A stretch of 44,204 nt of DNA from Ferruginibacter sp. (lineage in GTDB: Bacteria; Bacteroidota; Bacteroidia; Chitinophagales; Chitinophagaceae), in NCBI GenBank assembly GCA_025352525.1, contig JANXTG010000199.1, forward strand, positions 1-44,204, read 5' to 3'. The notes under the pieces are model-generated. The model ran no database searches, had not been told where the DNA came from, and saw nothing but the letters and a program-made list of their open reading frames with translations. This document shows, piece after piece, positions 1-9,700 of the stretch. Numbering within the stretch: position 1 is the first letter of the stretch; each line of letters opens with the position of its first letter. A program made the translations under genes and the position numbers.

Positions 1-359
1 TTTCAGCTAAGTTTGACAATGCTTATGGAAATGTCCACATAAGTCGCTTAGCAGAAATGTATTTGACCAGAGCAGAAAGTAATTTTAGGTTGGGATCTGC
101 AGTTGGCGCCACAGCTTTGGATGACATCAATAGAATTAGAAACAGAGTAGGGCTACCGAATCTATTGGTTGTAACCTTAGCAAATATTTTAAAGGAAAGA
201 AAACTTGAACTGGCTTTTGAAGGTTTTGCATTGCATGATGCAAGGAGACTTCAAAATAATGTTGGAGCTTTGCCTTATAATTCCCCAAAACTAATTTACC
301 CAATACCTGACAGAGAAATCAGAGTGAATAGCAACTTAGTTCAAAATGCAGGATATTAA
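1..359 (+). CDS. SusD/RagB-family outer-membrane nutrient-binding lipoprotein, C-terminal part
   Basis: This is the 3' end of a gene cut by the left edge; the open frame begins at base 3, upstream of the ATG at 57 used in the ORF track (SAKFDNAYGNVHISRLAEMYLTR). The RLAEMYLTRAE segment, the ERKLELAFEGF block followed by an aromatic/basic stretch, and the ending YPIPDREIRVNSNLVQNAGY are hallmarks of the C-terminal part of SusD-like proteins. These are surface lipoproteins that bind glycans or other nutrients and pair with a SusC TonB-dependent transporter. The transporter is normally encoded just upstream, outside this window. A rho-independent terminator follows the stop codon, so the gene ends its operon. 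The substrate cannot be judged from this fragment. Confidence 0.9.
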   Translation, partial: SAKFDNAYGNVHISRLAEMYLTRAESNFRLGSAVGATALDDINRIRNRVGLPNLLVVTLANILKERKLELAFEGFALHDARRLQNNVGALPYNSPKLIYPIPDREIRVNSNLVQNAGY

Positions 360-386
360 GATTTTTTAATTTTATTTTTAAAAGGT

Positions 387-420
387 AAAAAGTTGCTTCC
401 CTAACAAGAAGCGACTTTTT
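387..420 (+). terminator. Rho-independent terminator after the SusD gene
   Basis: An inverted repeat (AAGTTGCTTC / GAAGCGACTT) with an 8-base loop is followed by a run of T. It lies 28 bases after the SusD stop codon. Confidence 0.75.
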
Positions 421-465
421 ATTTATACAATTTTAAAAAGATGCATTAATCTAAACAAAAGTCTT

Positions 466-473
466 TATTTTTG
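466..473 (+). promoter_or_regulatory. Candidate promoter (-7 element) for the tRNA
   Basis: TATTTTTG is an exact match to the Bacteroidota -7 consensus TAnnTTTG and lies about 70 bases before the tRNA. No clear -33 TTG is seen at the usual spacing, so this is a candidate only. Confidence 0.4.
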
Positions 474-543
474 CCGCCCAAAACCACCTCAATTTATGTT
501 CGTGTTCATTCATAATATTTTAGGGTTTGATTGGTAATATGAT

Positions 544-617
544 GTCGGGGTAGCTCAGCTGGTTAGAGCATCGGATTCATAACCCGAAGGTCGGCAGTTC
601 AAGTCTGCTTCCCGATA
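544..617 (+). tRNA. tRNA-Met (anticodon CAT), elongator type; tRNA-Ile2 not excluded
   Basis: A full cloverleaf can be folded by eye: acceptor GTCGGGG/TCCCGAT (with G-T wobbles at the first and last pair), D stem GCTC/GAGC, anticodon loop TTCATAA with CAT, T stem GGCAG/CTGCT with loop TTCAAGT, and discriminator A. The 3' CCA is not encoded (CTA follows). The first pair is G-T rather than the C-A mismatch of initiator tRNA, and the anticodon stem lacks three G-C pairs, so it is not the initiator. A CAT anticodon can also belong to the lysidine-modified isoleucine tRNA. The lowest anticodon-stem pair is A-C, a mismatch. Confidence 0.93.
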
Positions 618-620
618 CTA

Positions 621-655
621 AGCCCAAGCCTTTACACATAGGGTTTGGGCTTTTT
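621..655 (+). terminator. Rho-independent terminator after the tRNA
   Basis: AGCCCAAGCC and GGGTTTGGGCT form a hairpin around a roughly 10-base loop, followed directly by TTTTT, three bases after the tRNA. Confidence 0.75.
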
Positions 656-711
656 CTCTATACCTACTTTTTATTGAGAAAGTGTCACAGTTTACAAAAT
701 CTTATCTTAAT

Positions 712-1131
712 CTATAAATTTGGAGAATGACACTCTTTCCAATAACTCATTATTGAAAAAACTAATTTTTCTATTTCTTTAAGAGATGATGGTTTTACAA
801 AAAAACCCTGTACAGACTGGGAATAAGCCTTTACAACCAACGGCTGTTCAGCTGCTGTTGTTAAAAACAAGTAAGGAATACAACGTAGATTTAATTGTTC
901 GTTATTGAAAATTTTTTCCCTCAACTCCATACCATTTAAACGAGGCATATTAATATCTGAAAGAATTAAAAAAGGCTTTACTGACATGGAAAGCAAATAT
1001 TCAAGTGCTTTTTCTCCGTCTTCAAAATAAAGAATTTCGTTTTCGTAATTAAGTTTTTTAAATACTCCTTTAAGGATTTCCTGATCATCAAAATCGTCCT
1101 CAATTATTATTATTGGGCCATTCTTATCCAT
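712..1131 (-). CDS. Single-domain response regulator (CheY/Rcp1-like receiver)
   Basis: A 139-residue protein made only of a receiver domain. It has the acidic pocket (IIEDDFDD, residues 9-16), the phospho-acceptor Asp59 in LSDINMPRLNG, the LTTAAE switch segment and the conserved lysine in FVKPSS. There is no output domain, so it must act by protein contact or as a phosphate relay partner. It stands alone on the minus strand, divergent from the OmpR-type pair that starts at about 1298; no kinase is adjacent on its own strand. Single-domain regulators with an extended ending like this are common in Bacteroidota. The partner cannot be identified from the window. Confidence 0.92.
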   Translation of the reverse strand: MDKNGPIIIIEDDFDDQEILKGVFKKLNYENEILYFEDGEKALEYLLSMSVKPFLILSDINMPRLNGMELREKIFNNEQLNLRCIPYLFLTTAAEQPLVVKAYSQSVQGFFVKPSSLKEIEKLVFSIMSYWKECHSPNL

Positions 1132-1186
1132 AAAAAATTGAATATTAAAACTATTAAAGCGTAAATTAATAAAAAAAAACGAAGTT

Positions 1187-1194
1187 TAAATTTG
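1187..1194 (+). promoter_or_regulatory. Candidate promoter (-7 element) for the OmpR-type regulator operon
   Basis: TAAATTTG matches TAnnTTTG exactly. The predicted transcript would start near 1200, upstream of all three possible starts of the regulator (ATG 1226, ATG 1271, GTG 1298). Confidence 0.45.
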
Positions 1195-1297
1195 GTGGCG
1201 CAAGATTAGATTATAATAACTATAAATGAAGTTATATTTTATTAAACACATCAGATTTCCCCCAATATTGATGTCGTACTTTACAAAAATTTCCATT

Positions 1298-1969
1298 GTG
1301 AAAATATTAATTATTGAAGATGAAAAAGCTTTAAGTGATAGCATAACAACTTATCTAAAAGGTCAGGATTATATTTGTGAAGTAGCTAAAGATTTTAATA
1401 CAGCTTTAGAGAAAACAGCTTTGTTTGATTATGATTGTATTCTGCTCGATTTGACGCTTCCAGGGGGAAATGGTTTAACGCTTTTAAAAGAATTAAAAGC
1501 AAATAATAAAACAGACGGCGTGCTTATAATTTCAGCCAAAAATTCCCTTGACGATAAAGTAACCGCATTAACCTTGGGTGCAGATGATTATCTTTCTAAG
1601 CCTTTTCATTTATCTGAATTAAATGCAAGAATTGGTGCCATTATAAGGCGTAAACAATTTGCAGGAAGTAATATTTTAAAGTTTAACAGCATAAATATTG
1701 ACACCACTTGTAAAACAGCAGAAGTAAATAAAAAAAATTTAGAGCTAACAAAAAAGGAATTTGAATTATTACTATACTTTATAATAAACAAGAAAAAAGT
1801 CATTTCTAAAAATGCTATAGCTGAACATTTATGGGGTGACGATATGGAAGGTAGTCTTGACTTTATTTATACCCATATAAAAAATTTAAGAAAAAAATTA
1901 ATGGAAGCTGATAATATTGATTACATAAAATCAATTTACGGAATGGGCTATAAATTTACTGACCAGTGA
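1298..1969 (+). CDS. OmpR/PhoB-family response regulator
   Basis: A two-domain DNA-binding response regulator. The receiver begins VKILIIEDE, with phospho-acceptor Asp51 (ILLDLTLPGGNG), then ISAKNS and the lysine in LSKPFHLSEL. The C-terminal half is a winged helix (LTKKEFELLLYFI, then YTHIKNLRKKL and a YGMGYKF ending). I chose GTG 1298 because it places the first beta strand right at the start, as in this family. The longer ORF from ATG 1226 adds 24 residues without family character; ATG 1271 is also possible. Its stop overlaps the start of the histidine kinase by 4 bases (GTGA), so the two are co-translated. It probably regulates the downstream propeller/efflux genes (inference from position). 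Confidence 0.93.
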   Translation: MKILIIEDEKALSDSITTYLKGQDYICEVAKDFNTALEKTALFDYDCILLDLTLPGGNGLTLLKELKANNKTDGVLIISAKNSLDDKVTALTLGADDYLSKPFHLSELNARIGAIIRRKQFAGSNILKFNSINIDTTCKTAEVNKKNLELTKKEFELLLYFIINKKKVISKNAIAEHLWGDDMEGSLDFIYTHIKNLRKKLMEADNIDYIKSIYGMGYKFTDQ

Positions 1970-3219
1970 AACTATTTGCAAAATATAACCGTGTTAACAT
2001 CGTAGCTACGGTTGTAGTATTACTGATTGGAGGTATATGCTATTATTTAATTTTACATTTTGTACTGCTTAAACAATTAGATAATGATTTAAATGCAGAG
2101 GAACAGGAAATAAAAAATTACATTCTATTGAATCATTTATTACCTGTACCTACAAATACAAAAGAACAAGAAATAATATTTAAGGAGAGTACATCAGCAT
2201 TAAAAAGAAAAATAGAAAGTAAGAAAATTTACAAAAAAGAAGATGATGAATATGAGCTCTGCCGAATATTATTTTTTCCAGTAAATGTTTCTGGAAAAAA
2301 TTACAATGTTTACATTTCCCAGTCGCAGGAAGCTACAGAAGATCTGATGCAACTTATTGCCAGCATCACACTTGGCCTTGTACTGTTACTGCTGTTTATA
2401 TTATTTATTGTAAATCGTTTTATTTTAAATAAACTATGGCATCCCTTCAACACAACTTTGGCAAAACTTAAGGAATTTGATATAAATCAAAATCAAAAAT
2501 TGCAATTAAATACCACCAACATAGATGAATTTATAGATCTAAATTATGCTGTAAGTAAAATGAATGATAGCGTAGTAAGAGATTATACCGCATTAAAAAG
2601 TTTTACAGAAAATGCCTCTCATGAAATACAAACACCTCTTGCTATTGTAAATACAAAATTGGAATTGCTTATACAGTCAGAAAATTTTACTGCAGCTCAA
2701 ATGCAGAATATTCAGACTATACACAATGAAATAAACAGGTTAAGCAAACTTAATAAATCATTACTGCTCCTCACAAAAATTGACAATCACCAGTTTGAGG
2801 AAAAAGAGGAAGTTGATATTGTAAAAATTATTACCACATTGTTAAATAATTATGAAGAATTATTTACTGCAAAAAGAATTAATCTTTTTAAAGAAATGGA
2901 AACAACTGTTTTTATATTAATGAATGAAACAATGGCCCAGGTTTTAATTTCAAATTTAATCACCAATGCTATAAAACATAACATAGATAATGGAACAATT
3001 AATATTTTTTTAAATAAAACATTTCTTTTAATTACAAATACAGGGACAGCATTACAAAATTATCCCGCCAACATGTTTGAACGTTTTAAAAAAGACAAAG
3101 TGCATTCAGACTCTCTTGGTCTAGGATTATCAATCGTAAAAAAAATATGTGACCTTTATAATTTTTCTGTAAACTATGAGTATGCAAATAATATACACAG
3201 CATAAAAATAGTATTTTAA
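1966..3219 (+). CDS. Membrane sensor histidine kinase (partner of the OmpR-type regulator)
   Basis: A 417-residue kinase with a membrane segment at about residues 11-33, a periplasmic sensor region of roughly 95 residues without recognisable motif, and a second membrane segment at about 128-150. A dimerisation/phospho-acceptor domain follows with His219 in the H box (ENASHEIQTPLAIV), then an ATPase domain with the N box (NLITNAIKHN) and the G2 box (LGLGLSIVKKIC). The linker after the second membrane segment is only weakly HAMP-like. The GTG start overlaps the regulator stop. The classic pairing is autophosphorylation on His219 and transfer to Asp51 of the upstream regulator. The sensed signal is unknown; the efflux genes downstream suggest a toxic compound, metal or envelope stress, which is inference only. 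Confidence 0.93.
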   Translation: MKLFAKYNRVNIVATVVVLLIGGICYYLILHFVLLKQLDNDLNAEEQEIKNYILLNHLLPVPTNTKEQEIIFKESTSALKRKIESKKIYKKEDDEYELCRILFFPVNVSGKNYNVYISQSQEATEDLMQLIASITLGLVLLLLFILFIVNRFILNKLWHPFNTTLAKLKEFDINQNQKLQLNTTNIDEFIDLNYAVSKMNDSVVRDYTALKSFTENASHEIQTPLAIVNTKLELLIQSENFTAAQMQNIQTIHNEINRLSKLNKSLLLLTKIDNHQFEEKEEVDIVKIITTLLNNYEELFTAKRINLFKEMETTVFILMNETMAQVLISNLITNAIKHNIDNGTINIFLNKTFLLITNTGTALQNYPANMFERFKKDKVHSDSLGLGLSIVKKICDLYNFSVNYEYANNIHSIKIVF

Positions 3220-3271
3220 AGGGTTGCTTACAGCTCTTAATGAACTTCAAATTTATCACAGATTTTTCTTT

Positions 3272-3279
3272 TAAATTTG
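3272..3279 (+). promoter_or_regulatory. Candidate promoter (-7 element) for the propeller/efflux genes
   Basis: TAAATTTG is an exact TAnnTTTG match located 21 bases before the ATG at 3301, which would leave a 5' leader of roughly 15 bases. It separates the two-component pair from the efflux genes as its own transcription start. Confidence 0.5.
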
Positions 3280-3300
3280 TTTAATTAAATCTTAAAAAAT

Positions 3301-4308
3301 ATGAAAAAAATATCCCTATTATTTACGCTCATCGTAGCTATAATATCTAGTACCTATGCACAGACATCTAAATCTATCCACTTAAAAAAGGTTTTTCATA
3401 TAACAAGTGCTTCCGGTTGGGATTATTTAGAAATCGGGCCAATAAATGACAGGCTTTATGTGAGCCATGGTAACCAGGTAAATATTTTAAATAAAATTTC
3501 TGGTGATTCAATTGGAATAATTGAAAATACAAAAGGCGTGCATGGAATAGCATTTGATGTTGCAAATAATGAAGGTTTTACAAGCAACGGAAGCCTGAAT
3601 AACGTAACGGTATTTGATATAACAAGCAATAAAATAATTACACAAATACCGACAGGCCAAAACCCTGATGCAATTTTTTATGAACCATTTTCCAAAAAAA
3701 TTATAACCTGTAATGGCCGCAGCAAAAGTTTAAGCATTATTGATGCTGCACAAAATAAAGTCGTAGACAGTGTTTATATTGGTGGAAAGCCTGAAACAGC
3801 CGTAAGTGACGGAAAAGGGAAAATATTTGTAAACGTAGAAGATAAAAATGAAATAGTACAGATAGATGCTAAAACATTTAAGGTTTTAAACCACTGGAGT
3901 ATTAAACCCGGCCAAAGCCCCACAGGATTAGCTATTGATACCAAAACAAACAGGTTATTTGCTGGCTGCGAAAAATTATTATTGGTAATAGATGCTGTTA
4001 ATGGAAAAGTAATTGACAAGATAACAATTGGAGACGGTTGTGACGGTGTGGCTTTTGATGATGCAACCAAAAACATTTACACCTCCAACGGAGAGGGAAC
4101 ACTCTCTGTTATACACGAAGAAAATGCAAATAAATATGTTTTTGTAACAAACGTAGTAACAAAGAAAAGTGCCAGAACATTAATACTTGATAAGAAAAGT
4201 CATTTAATTTATCTCCCCGCAGCAGAATTTGATGCATCTTTAAAAGACAGCAGAGGTAGAGCAATGATTAAACCGGGATCATTTCAAATTTTAGTTTATG
4301 GTAAATAA
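3301..4308 (+). CDS. Secreted YncE-like / YVTN beta-propeller protein
   Basis: A 335-residue protein with a clear signal peptide (MKKISLLFTLIVAIISSTYAQ). The rest consists of repeating blades of about 42 residues with the pattern of YVTN/YncE propellers: NRLYVSHGN, VFDITSNKIITQIPTGQNPDAI, SIIDAAQNKVVDSVYIGGKPE, VIDAVNGKVIDKITIGDGCDGVAF. The family is periplasmic or secreted and probably binds a ligand or a partner protein; no enzymatic residue can be named. It is followed after 61 bases by the TolC gene of the efflux set and preceded by the two-component pair, so it may be an accessory or sensing part of that system. Alternative: an unrelated secreted propeller that is simply co-transcribed. 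Confidence 0.87.
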   Translation: MKKISLLFTLIVAIISSTYAQTSKSIHLKKVFHITSASGWDYLEIGPINDRLYVSHGNQVNILNKISGDSIGIIENTKGVHGIAFDVANNEGFTSNGSLNNVTVFDITSNKIITQIPTGQNPDAIFYEPFSKKIITCNGRSKSLSIIDAAQNKVVDSVYIGGKPETAVSDGKGKIFVNVEDKNEIVQIDAKTFKVLNHWSIKPGQSPTGLAIDTKTNRLFAGCEKLLLVIDAVNGKVIDKITIGDGCDGVAFDDATKNIYTSNGEGTLSVIHEENANKYVFVTNVVTKKSARTLILDKKSHLIYLPAAEFDASLKDSRGRAMIKPGSFQILVYGK

Positions 4309-4369
4309 TACTGTTTAAATAAAAAATATACGATTTATAAACCCGGTTTTTTTTGCCATAATTATTTAC

Positions 4370-5641
4370 ATGAAGAAAGTATTTTATTTCTGTTTATTAT
4401 TTCATGTAGAAGTATTTGCGCAGCAAAGCAATATAGAGTATTTCGTTAGTGAAGGGTTAAAGGCAAATCCTACATTATTGGAAAATACAAATCTTCAGCA
4501 AAGTTTTGAATTACAAAAACAAATTATTGCAGCACAAAACAAAAAACCCCTTATAAATTTTACTGCAGATTATTTATTTGCCCCGTTTTTTTTTGATAAC
4601 GGAAAACCAATCAGCATTACTGGCAACCCATCACCAAAAGCATTTGGGTACGATGCCGGCATAACAAATGGTGGCCTTTATGCGGCACAGTTTAATATTG
4701 CTATCCCGCTTTTTAATACCTCACTTATTAACAATCTTTATACCCAAAACAAAACGCAGGCCGATGTTTCAGCCTATAGCAGAAAACAGACAGTGTATGA
4801 TGTTACAAAATCAATTATTGACCAGTATATAATTTCATACACTTTTCAACAACAGGGTTTTTACCTAAAGAAAATAATTGATCAACTGGAAAGCCGCAAA
4901 CCTTTGGTGGCAGCTTTGGTAAAGCAAGGCTTGTTACAGCAAAATGATTTCCTGTTACTTGATATTCAGATACTGACAAATAAAAATGATTTAAAACAAC
5001 AGGAATTTGCTTTTAATAACGGAGTAGCTTTATTAAAAAATCTTTCACTTATAAGTGATAGTGCTAATTACATTCTAGCTAAGCCATCTATCCAGATAAA
5101 TACAAATCCTATTGAATATTACTATATTCAAAAATTTAAACTGGACAGTTTAAACATTGTTGCGCAGCAAAATGTTTTTGAAAATAAATATAAAACACAG
5201 GTAAGTGTAATGGGCTCCACCGGTATTAATGCAACAGAAATTGTAAACATTCCGCACAACATAGGATTGAGTGCAGGTGTACACGTCGTCGTGCCTATCA
5301 GAGATGGGAACCAAAGAAAACTTAACAGAAAACAAAATGCAATTTTAATTAATAATCAAAAAATTTACAGGGATAATGCAGCACTGCTTTTGAAGAATAA
5401 TTTACGCAATGCAAAGCAACAGATTGAGCAATGGCAGCAAACAATAAGTATGGCAAAAGAGCCGATTGAAAAACAGGAATTGCTGCTTGATATTATAAAA
5501 GATAAAGTAATAAAGGGACAGGTAACAGTTATGGATTATATTAATGCTTTGCAAGAATATGCATTGCTTCAAAAAAATAAGGCAATTGCAGAAACAAATT
5601 TACTGCTCTATATTAATCTATATAATTATTACAACAGGTAA
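4370..5641 (+). CDS. TolC-family outer-membrane efflux protein
   Basis: A 423-residue protein with a signal peptide (MKKVFYFCLLFHVEVFAQ). Two long alpha-helical hairpin regions rich in Gln, Asn and Lys surround short beta segments, as in TolC/CusC-type outer-membrane channels (for example the VVPIRDGNQRKLNRKQNAILI strand-to-helix segment and the closing QGQVTVMDYINALQEY-like helix). The family forms trimers that span the outer membrane and reach into the periplasm to receive substrate from the inner-membrane pump. Gene order is channel - adaptor - pump, with a 9-base gap to the adaptor, so these three form one operon. The length is normal for Bacteroidota TolC proteins. Confidence 0.9.
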   Translation: MKKVFYFCLLFHVEVFAQQSNIEYFVSEGLKANPTLLENTNLQQSFELQKQIIAAQNKKPLINFTADYLFAPFFFDNGKPISITGNPSPKAFGYDAGITNGGLYAAQFNIAIPLFNTSLINNLYTQNKTQADVSAYSRKQTVYDVTKSIIDQYIISYTFQQQGFYLKKIIDQLESRKPLVAALVKQGLLQQNDFLLLDIQILTNKNDLKQQEFAFNNGVALLKNLSLISDSANYILAKPSIQINTNPIEYYYIQKFKLDSLNIVAQQNVFENKYKTQVSVMGSTGINATEIVNIPHNIGLSAGVHVVVPIRDGNQRKLNRKQNAILINNQKIYRDNAALLLKNNLRNAKQQIEQWQQTISMAKEPIEKQELLLDIIKDKVIKGQVTVMDYINALQEYALLQKNKAIAETNLLLYINLYNYYNR

Positions 5642-5650
5642 ACAAAAAAC

Positions 5651-6583
5651 ATGTCAACCAGGAATTTTATTTTATTAATGTATGCCAACCTGCTCATTTT
5701 TTTTACAGCTTGTGGAAGCAAAAAAAAAGTTGAAGAAGAAAAAACAACCTCTGTTAAAACAGCTGTAACTGTTATACAGTCAGGCACACAAAACTTTAGT
5801 GATTACCTGCAGCTAAATGGCAGCACACATTTTCAAAAGAAAATGGTAGTACGTGCAAACATTACAGGCTATATTTTAACAATGCCTTGGAAGGTAGGAA
5901 ACCATATAAAAAGTGGTACGTTGTTTTGTACAATAAAGACAAAAGAACAAGATGCACTTAAAAATATTGATAGCCGGGAACCTTCTTTAAAACAGTTTCA
6001 GACTCCTATAAAAGTGATGACTAGTGCTTCAGGAAATTTTACAGCAATTAATTACAGTAAAGGAGATTTTGTAAATGAAGGAGATGTGCTTGCAACAATT
6101 ACAGATCCGTCATCGCTAGTGCTGTTGGTAAATGTTCCTTATGAATACCACCGTTTCGTTTATAAAGGTAGAAGTTGCCTGGTGAAATTTCCTGATGGTA
6201 AAAATATTGCAGCTACCATACAGGAAGAAATTCCATTTGTAGATTCTGCTACACAAACACAATCGTATTTAATCCGCATACCAGGTAATCAGGTATTGCC
6301 GGAAAATCTTAACCTGATTGTACAGATTCCGGTAAAGCAAAAAATATCTGCATCTGCTCTCCCACTGGAGGCTATCCAAACAAATGAAACACAGGATAAA
6401 TTTTGGGTAATGAAGCTGGTAAACGATTCAATAGCTGTGAAAGTGCCGGTAACTGTGGGTTTACAAAAAGATTCTATGAGGGAAATACTTACAGGATTAG
6501 GTATGATGGATAAAATAATTGTAAAAGGTGCTTACGGTTTGGCAGATTCATCTTTGGTAAGGATAGAACCTGATTTAAAATAA
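5651..6583 (+). CDS. RND efflux periplasmic adaptor (membrane-fusion lipoprotein), short form
   Basis: A 310-residue adaptor. The N-terminal signal ends in a lipobox-like FTAC, with Cys21 the likely lipidation site. The first lipoyl half-domain (about 66-95, MVVRANITGYILTMPWKVG) is followed by the second (about 118-150, TSASGNFTAINYSKGDFVNEG), then a beta-barrel region and a membrane-proximal domain ending VKGAYGLADSS. In most adaptors a long alpha-helical hairpin that contacts TolC is inserted between the two lipoyl halves; here that linker is only about 24 residues. The protein links the RND pump (6706) with the TolC channel (4370). It lies between them and is surely part of the same operon. 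Confidence 0.9.
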   Translation: MSTRNFILLMYANLLIFFTACGSKKKVEEEKTTSVKTAVTVIQSGTQNFSDYLQLNGSTHFQKKMVVRANITGYILTMPWKVGNHIKSGTLFCTIKTKEQDALKNIDSREPSLKQFQTPIKVMTSASGNFTAINYSKGDFVNEGDVLATITDPSSLVLLVNVPYEYHRFVYKGRSCLVKFPDGKNIAATIQEEIPFVDSATQTQSYLIRIPGNQVLPENLNLIVQIPVKQKISASALPLEAIQTNETQDKFWVMKLVNDSIAVKVPVTVGLQKDSMREILTGLGMMDKIIVKGAYGLADSSLVRIEPDLK

Positions 6584-6705
6584 TTTTCTTTCTTATCATA
6601 AAAAAATAAATAAAACAGAAAAGTATTTTTTAAAACTTTGTGATAAAGTAAATGAATAACAAAAAATAATCTTGTATTCCTATTTAGAGAATTTTGAGAA
6701 AGCCT

Positions 6706-9700
6706 ATGCAGCAGTATCATTCACATAATAAAAAATCAATCATAGGGCTTGCCGTACTTACATTGCTTGCAGGTTTTTTTTCATTTTCAAAACTTAAGAC
6801 AGGATTATTTCCAGACATTACTTTTCCCAAATTAAAAGTAATTGCAGATGCAGGGCAACAGCCTGTAAATAAAATGATGGCAACGGTAACCGTACCGCTG
6901 GAAAACATTATAAAAAAAACTGAAGGACTTGATTATATACGCAGCACCACATCAAGAGGAAGTTGCGAAATTTCTGTTTTTCTAAAATGGAATGCAGATG
7001 TAGATCTTGCAAAACTGCAGATGGAATCGCTGATAAACAATATAAGAAGCAGTTTATTAATTGGTACGCAGATTACTGTTGAAAAAATGAATCCATCCAT
7101 CTTACCGGTGATGGGTTTTAGCCTGGAAGGAAACCGATCTTCCATTGAATTGAAAAAAATTGCGCAACTTCAAATAAAACCTTTTCTGGCTGCAACACCC
7201 GGTGTTTCAGACATTGCAGTAATTGGTGGTCGTACAAAAGAATATCAAATACTTTTAAAACAAGACCGGCTTACAGAACTTGGTATAACGCCACAACAAA
7301 TAAGCAATGTTGTGGGCCAAGCCAATTTGTTGCAATCCAATGGCTATATTAATGATTACAACAGGCTTTATTTAACCATTACAGATAATGCAATTAGCAG
7401 TAAAACAGAACTGGAAAATTTAATTGTTTTAAATAATTCTAAACGAATTATTCAATTAAAAGATATTGCCGAAATAAAAATTGCAGAGACTAAAGAATAT
7501 GTAAAAATAAATGCAAATGGTAAAGATGTACCGTTGATTGCTGTTATAAAACAACCCAAAGCAAACCTGGTAGACGTAAACAATGATGTTTTAAAAAAAG
7601 TAAAAGAGCTGGAAACTATTTTACCAAAAGATGTAAAAATTAAACCTTATTACCTGCAGGCAGATTTTGTAAATGAAAGTGTAAAAAGTATTGAAGATGT
7701 TTTATGGATAGGACTAATACTTGCCATTTTCGTAGTAATTATTTTCTTACGCTCATGGAAAAGTAGTCTGGTTATATTATTAACTATTCCTACTACACTG
7801 GCACTTACAATAATTTGCCTTTATGCATTCGGCTATACTTTTAATATTATGACCCTTGGTGCAATAGCGGCTGCTATTGGGTTAATGATAGATGATGCTG
7901 TAATTGTAGTAGAACAGATTCACAGAAGCCATGAAGAACATCCCGATGAAAAAATGCCTGTAGTAATCAGTAAAGCAATCAGGTATTTATTTCCTGCCAT
8001 GATTGGTTCTTCCTTAAGCACCATTGTAATTTTTGTTCCTTTTATTTTGATGAGTGGTGTTGCCGGTGCATATTTTAAAGTATTGGCATTTACAATGATC
8101 ATTACGCTGACCGTTTCATTTTTGGTTACATGGCTCGTGTTACCAGCATTGTTTTTACTTTTCCCTTATAAAACAAAAGATGCTGCCGCAATAAAAAAAC
8201 AGGAAATTCTAATTCATAAAAAACAAAAAGAACAGGGCGGATGGATTCGTTTTTTTATTAAACATTCTTACATCAGTATTTTATTTGCACTTATCTGTGC
8301 ATTTATTATTTATGTTTTACCAGGCAAAATGCCCACAGGTTTTTTACCTGAAATGGATGAAGGGGGCATTGTACTTGATTTTAACAGCCCACCCGGAACA
8401 ACACTGGAAGAAACAGACAGAATGCTGAAGGATGTAGATAAAATTATTCAGCAACAACCTGAAGTTGCAAACTTTAGCAGACGCCTCGGAACACAAATGG
8501 GCTTTTTCATTACTGAACCAAACAGAGGAGACTACCTTATTCAATTAAAAAAGAAAAGAGGTTTAAATACAAACGAAGTATCTGCAGAACTTCGCCAAAA
8601 AATAGAAACTACCCTGCCACAGTTAAAAGTAGATTTCGGACAGGTAATAGGAGATATGCTTGGTGATTTAATGAGTAGTGTGCAGCCAATAGAAATAAAA
8701 CTATATGGCGATAATACGCAGAAGCTACAAGAACTTTCACAACAAATAGCAGAAATTGTAAGTACAGTAAAGGGAACCGCAGATGTGTTTAATGGCATCA
8801 TAGTGGCGGGCCCCGAAATAATAGTGGAGCCTGATGTAGCTAAACTGGCGCAGTTTAATATTACAGCTGCTGATTTTCAATTTCAATTACAGACGCAACT
8901 TGAAGGAACTGTAATCAGCACAATTATGGAGAAAGAACAAATGATAAACATTAGAATGCTTTATCCGGATGCACAACGTAGTAACCTTATTTCTCTAAAA
9001 AACGGGAATATTTTTTTACCAAACGGTTCATTAAAATCTATAAATACTGTATCAACAATTCATACAGAAAAAGGTGTTGCACAAATTGAAAGAGAAAATC
9101 AAAAAATGATTGGAGCAATTACTGCACGGTTGGAAAACAGAGATCTTGGAAGTACGCTTAAAGAAATACAACAACAAATAAATACAAAACTTTCTTTACC
9201 GGCTGGCTATCGCATAGAATATGGAGGCTCTTATGCACAGCAGCAACAAGCATTTACAGAATTATTGTATATTTTAATTGCAGCATGTTTGTTGGTATTT
9301 GTAGTATTACTAACTCTTTTTAGAGAATTTTTAGTTTCACTTTTTATTATATTACTGGCAGTACTCGGCGTTGCAGGATGCTTACTTGCTTTGTATCTTA
9401 CCCATACCCCATTAAACGTAGGAAGTTATACGGGTATTATAATGATCGTAGGAATTATAGGCGAAAATTCCATTTTTACTTACCAGCAATATCTTGTGGC
9501 AAAACTTACCATGGATACCAAACAAAGTATTGTTTTTGCCATAAGTGCAAGGTTAAGACCTAAATTGATGACGGCTTTTGGAGCAATCATGGCATTGCTC
9601 CCACTTGCTTTAGGGATAGGAGCAGGTGCACAATTACATCAACCGCTTGCTATAGCTGTTATTGGTGGATTATGTTTTGCGTTGCCCTTATTGCTGATTG

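Noticed and set aside
1226-1297. Longer start of the OmpR-type regulator at ATG 1226
   Set aside because: The extra 24 residues lack receiver character and VKILIIEDE is a normal family start; the promoter element at 1187 does not decide the question, so it stays an alternative.
9378-9563. Plus-strand ORF of 61 codons inside the RND pump gene in another frame
   Set aside because: The RND frame covers it and has strong family motifs; no independent evidence for the short frame.
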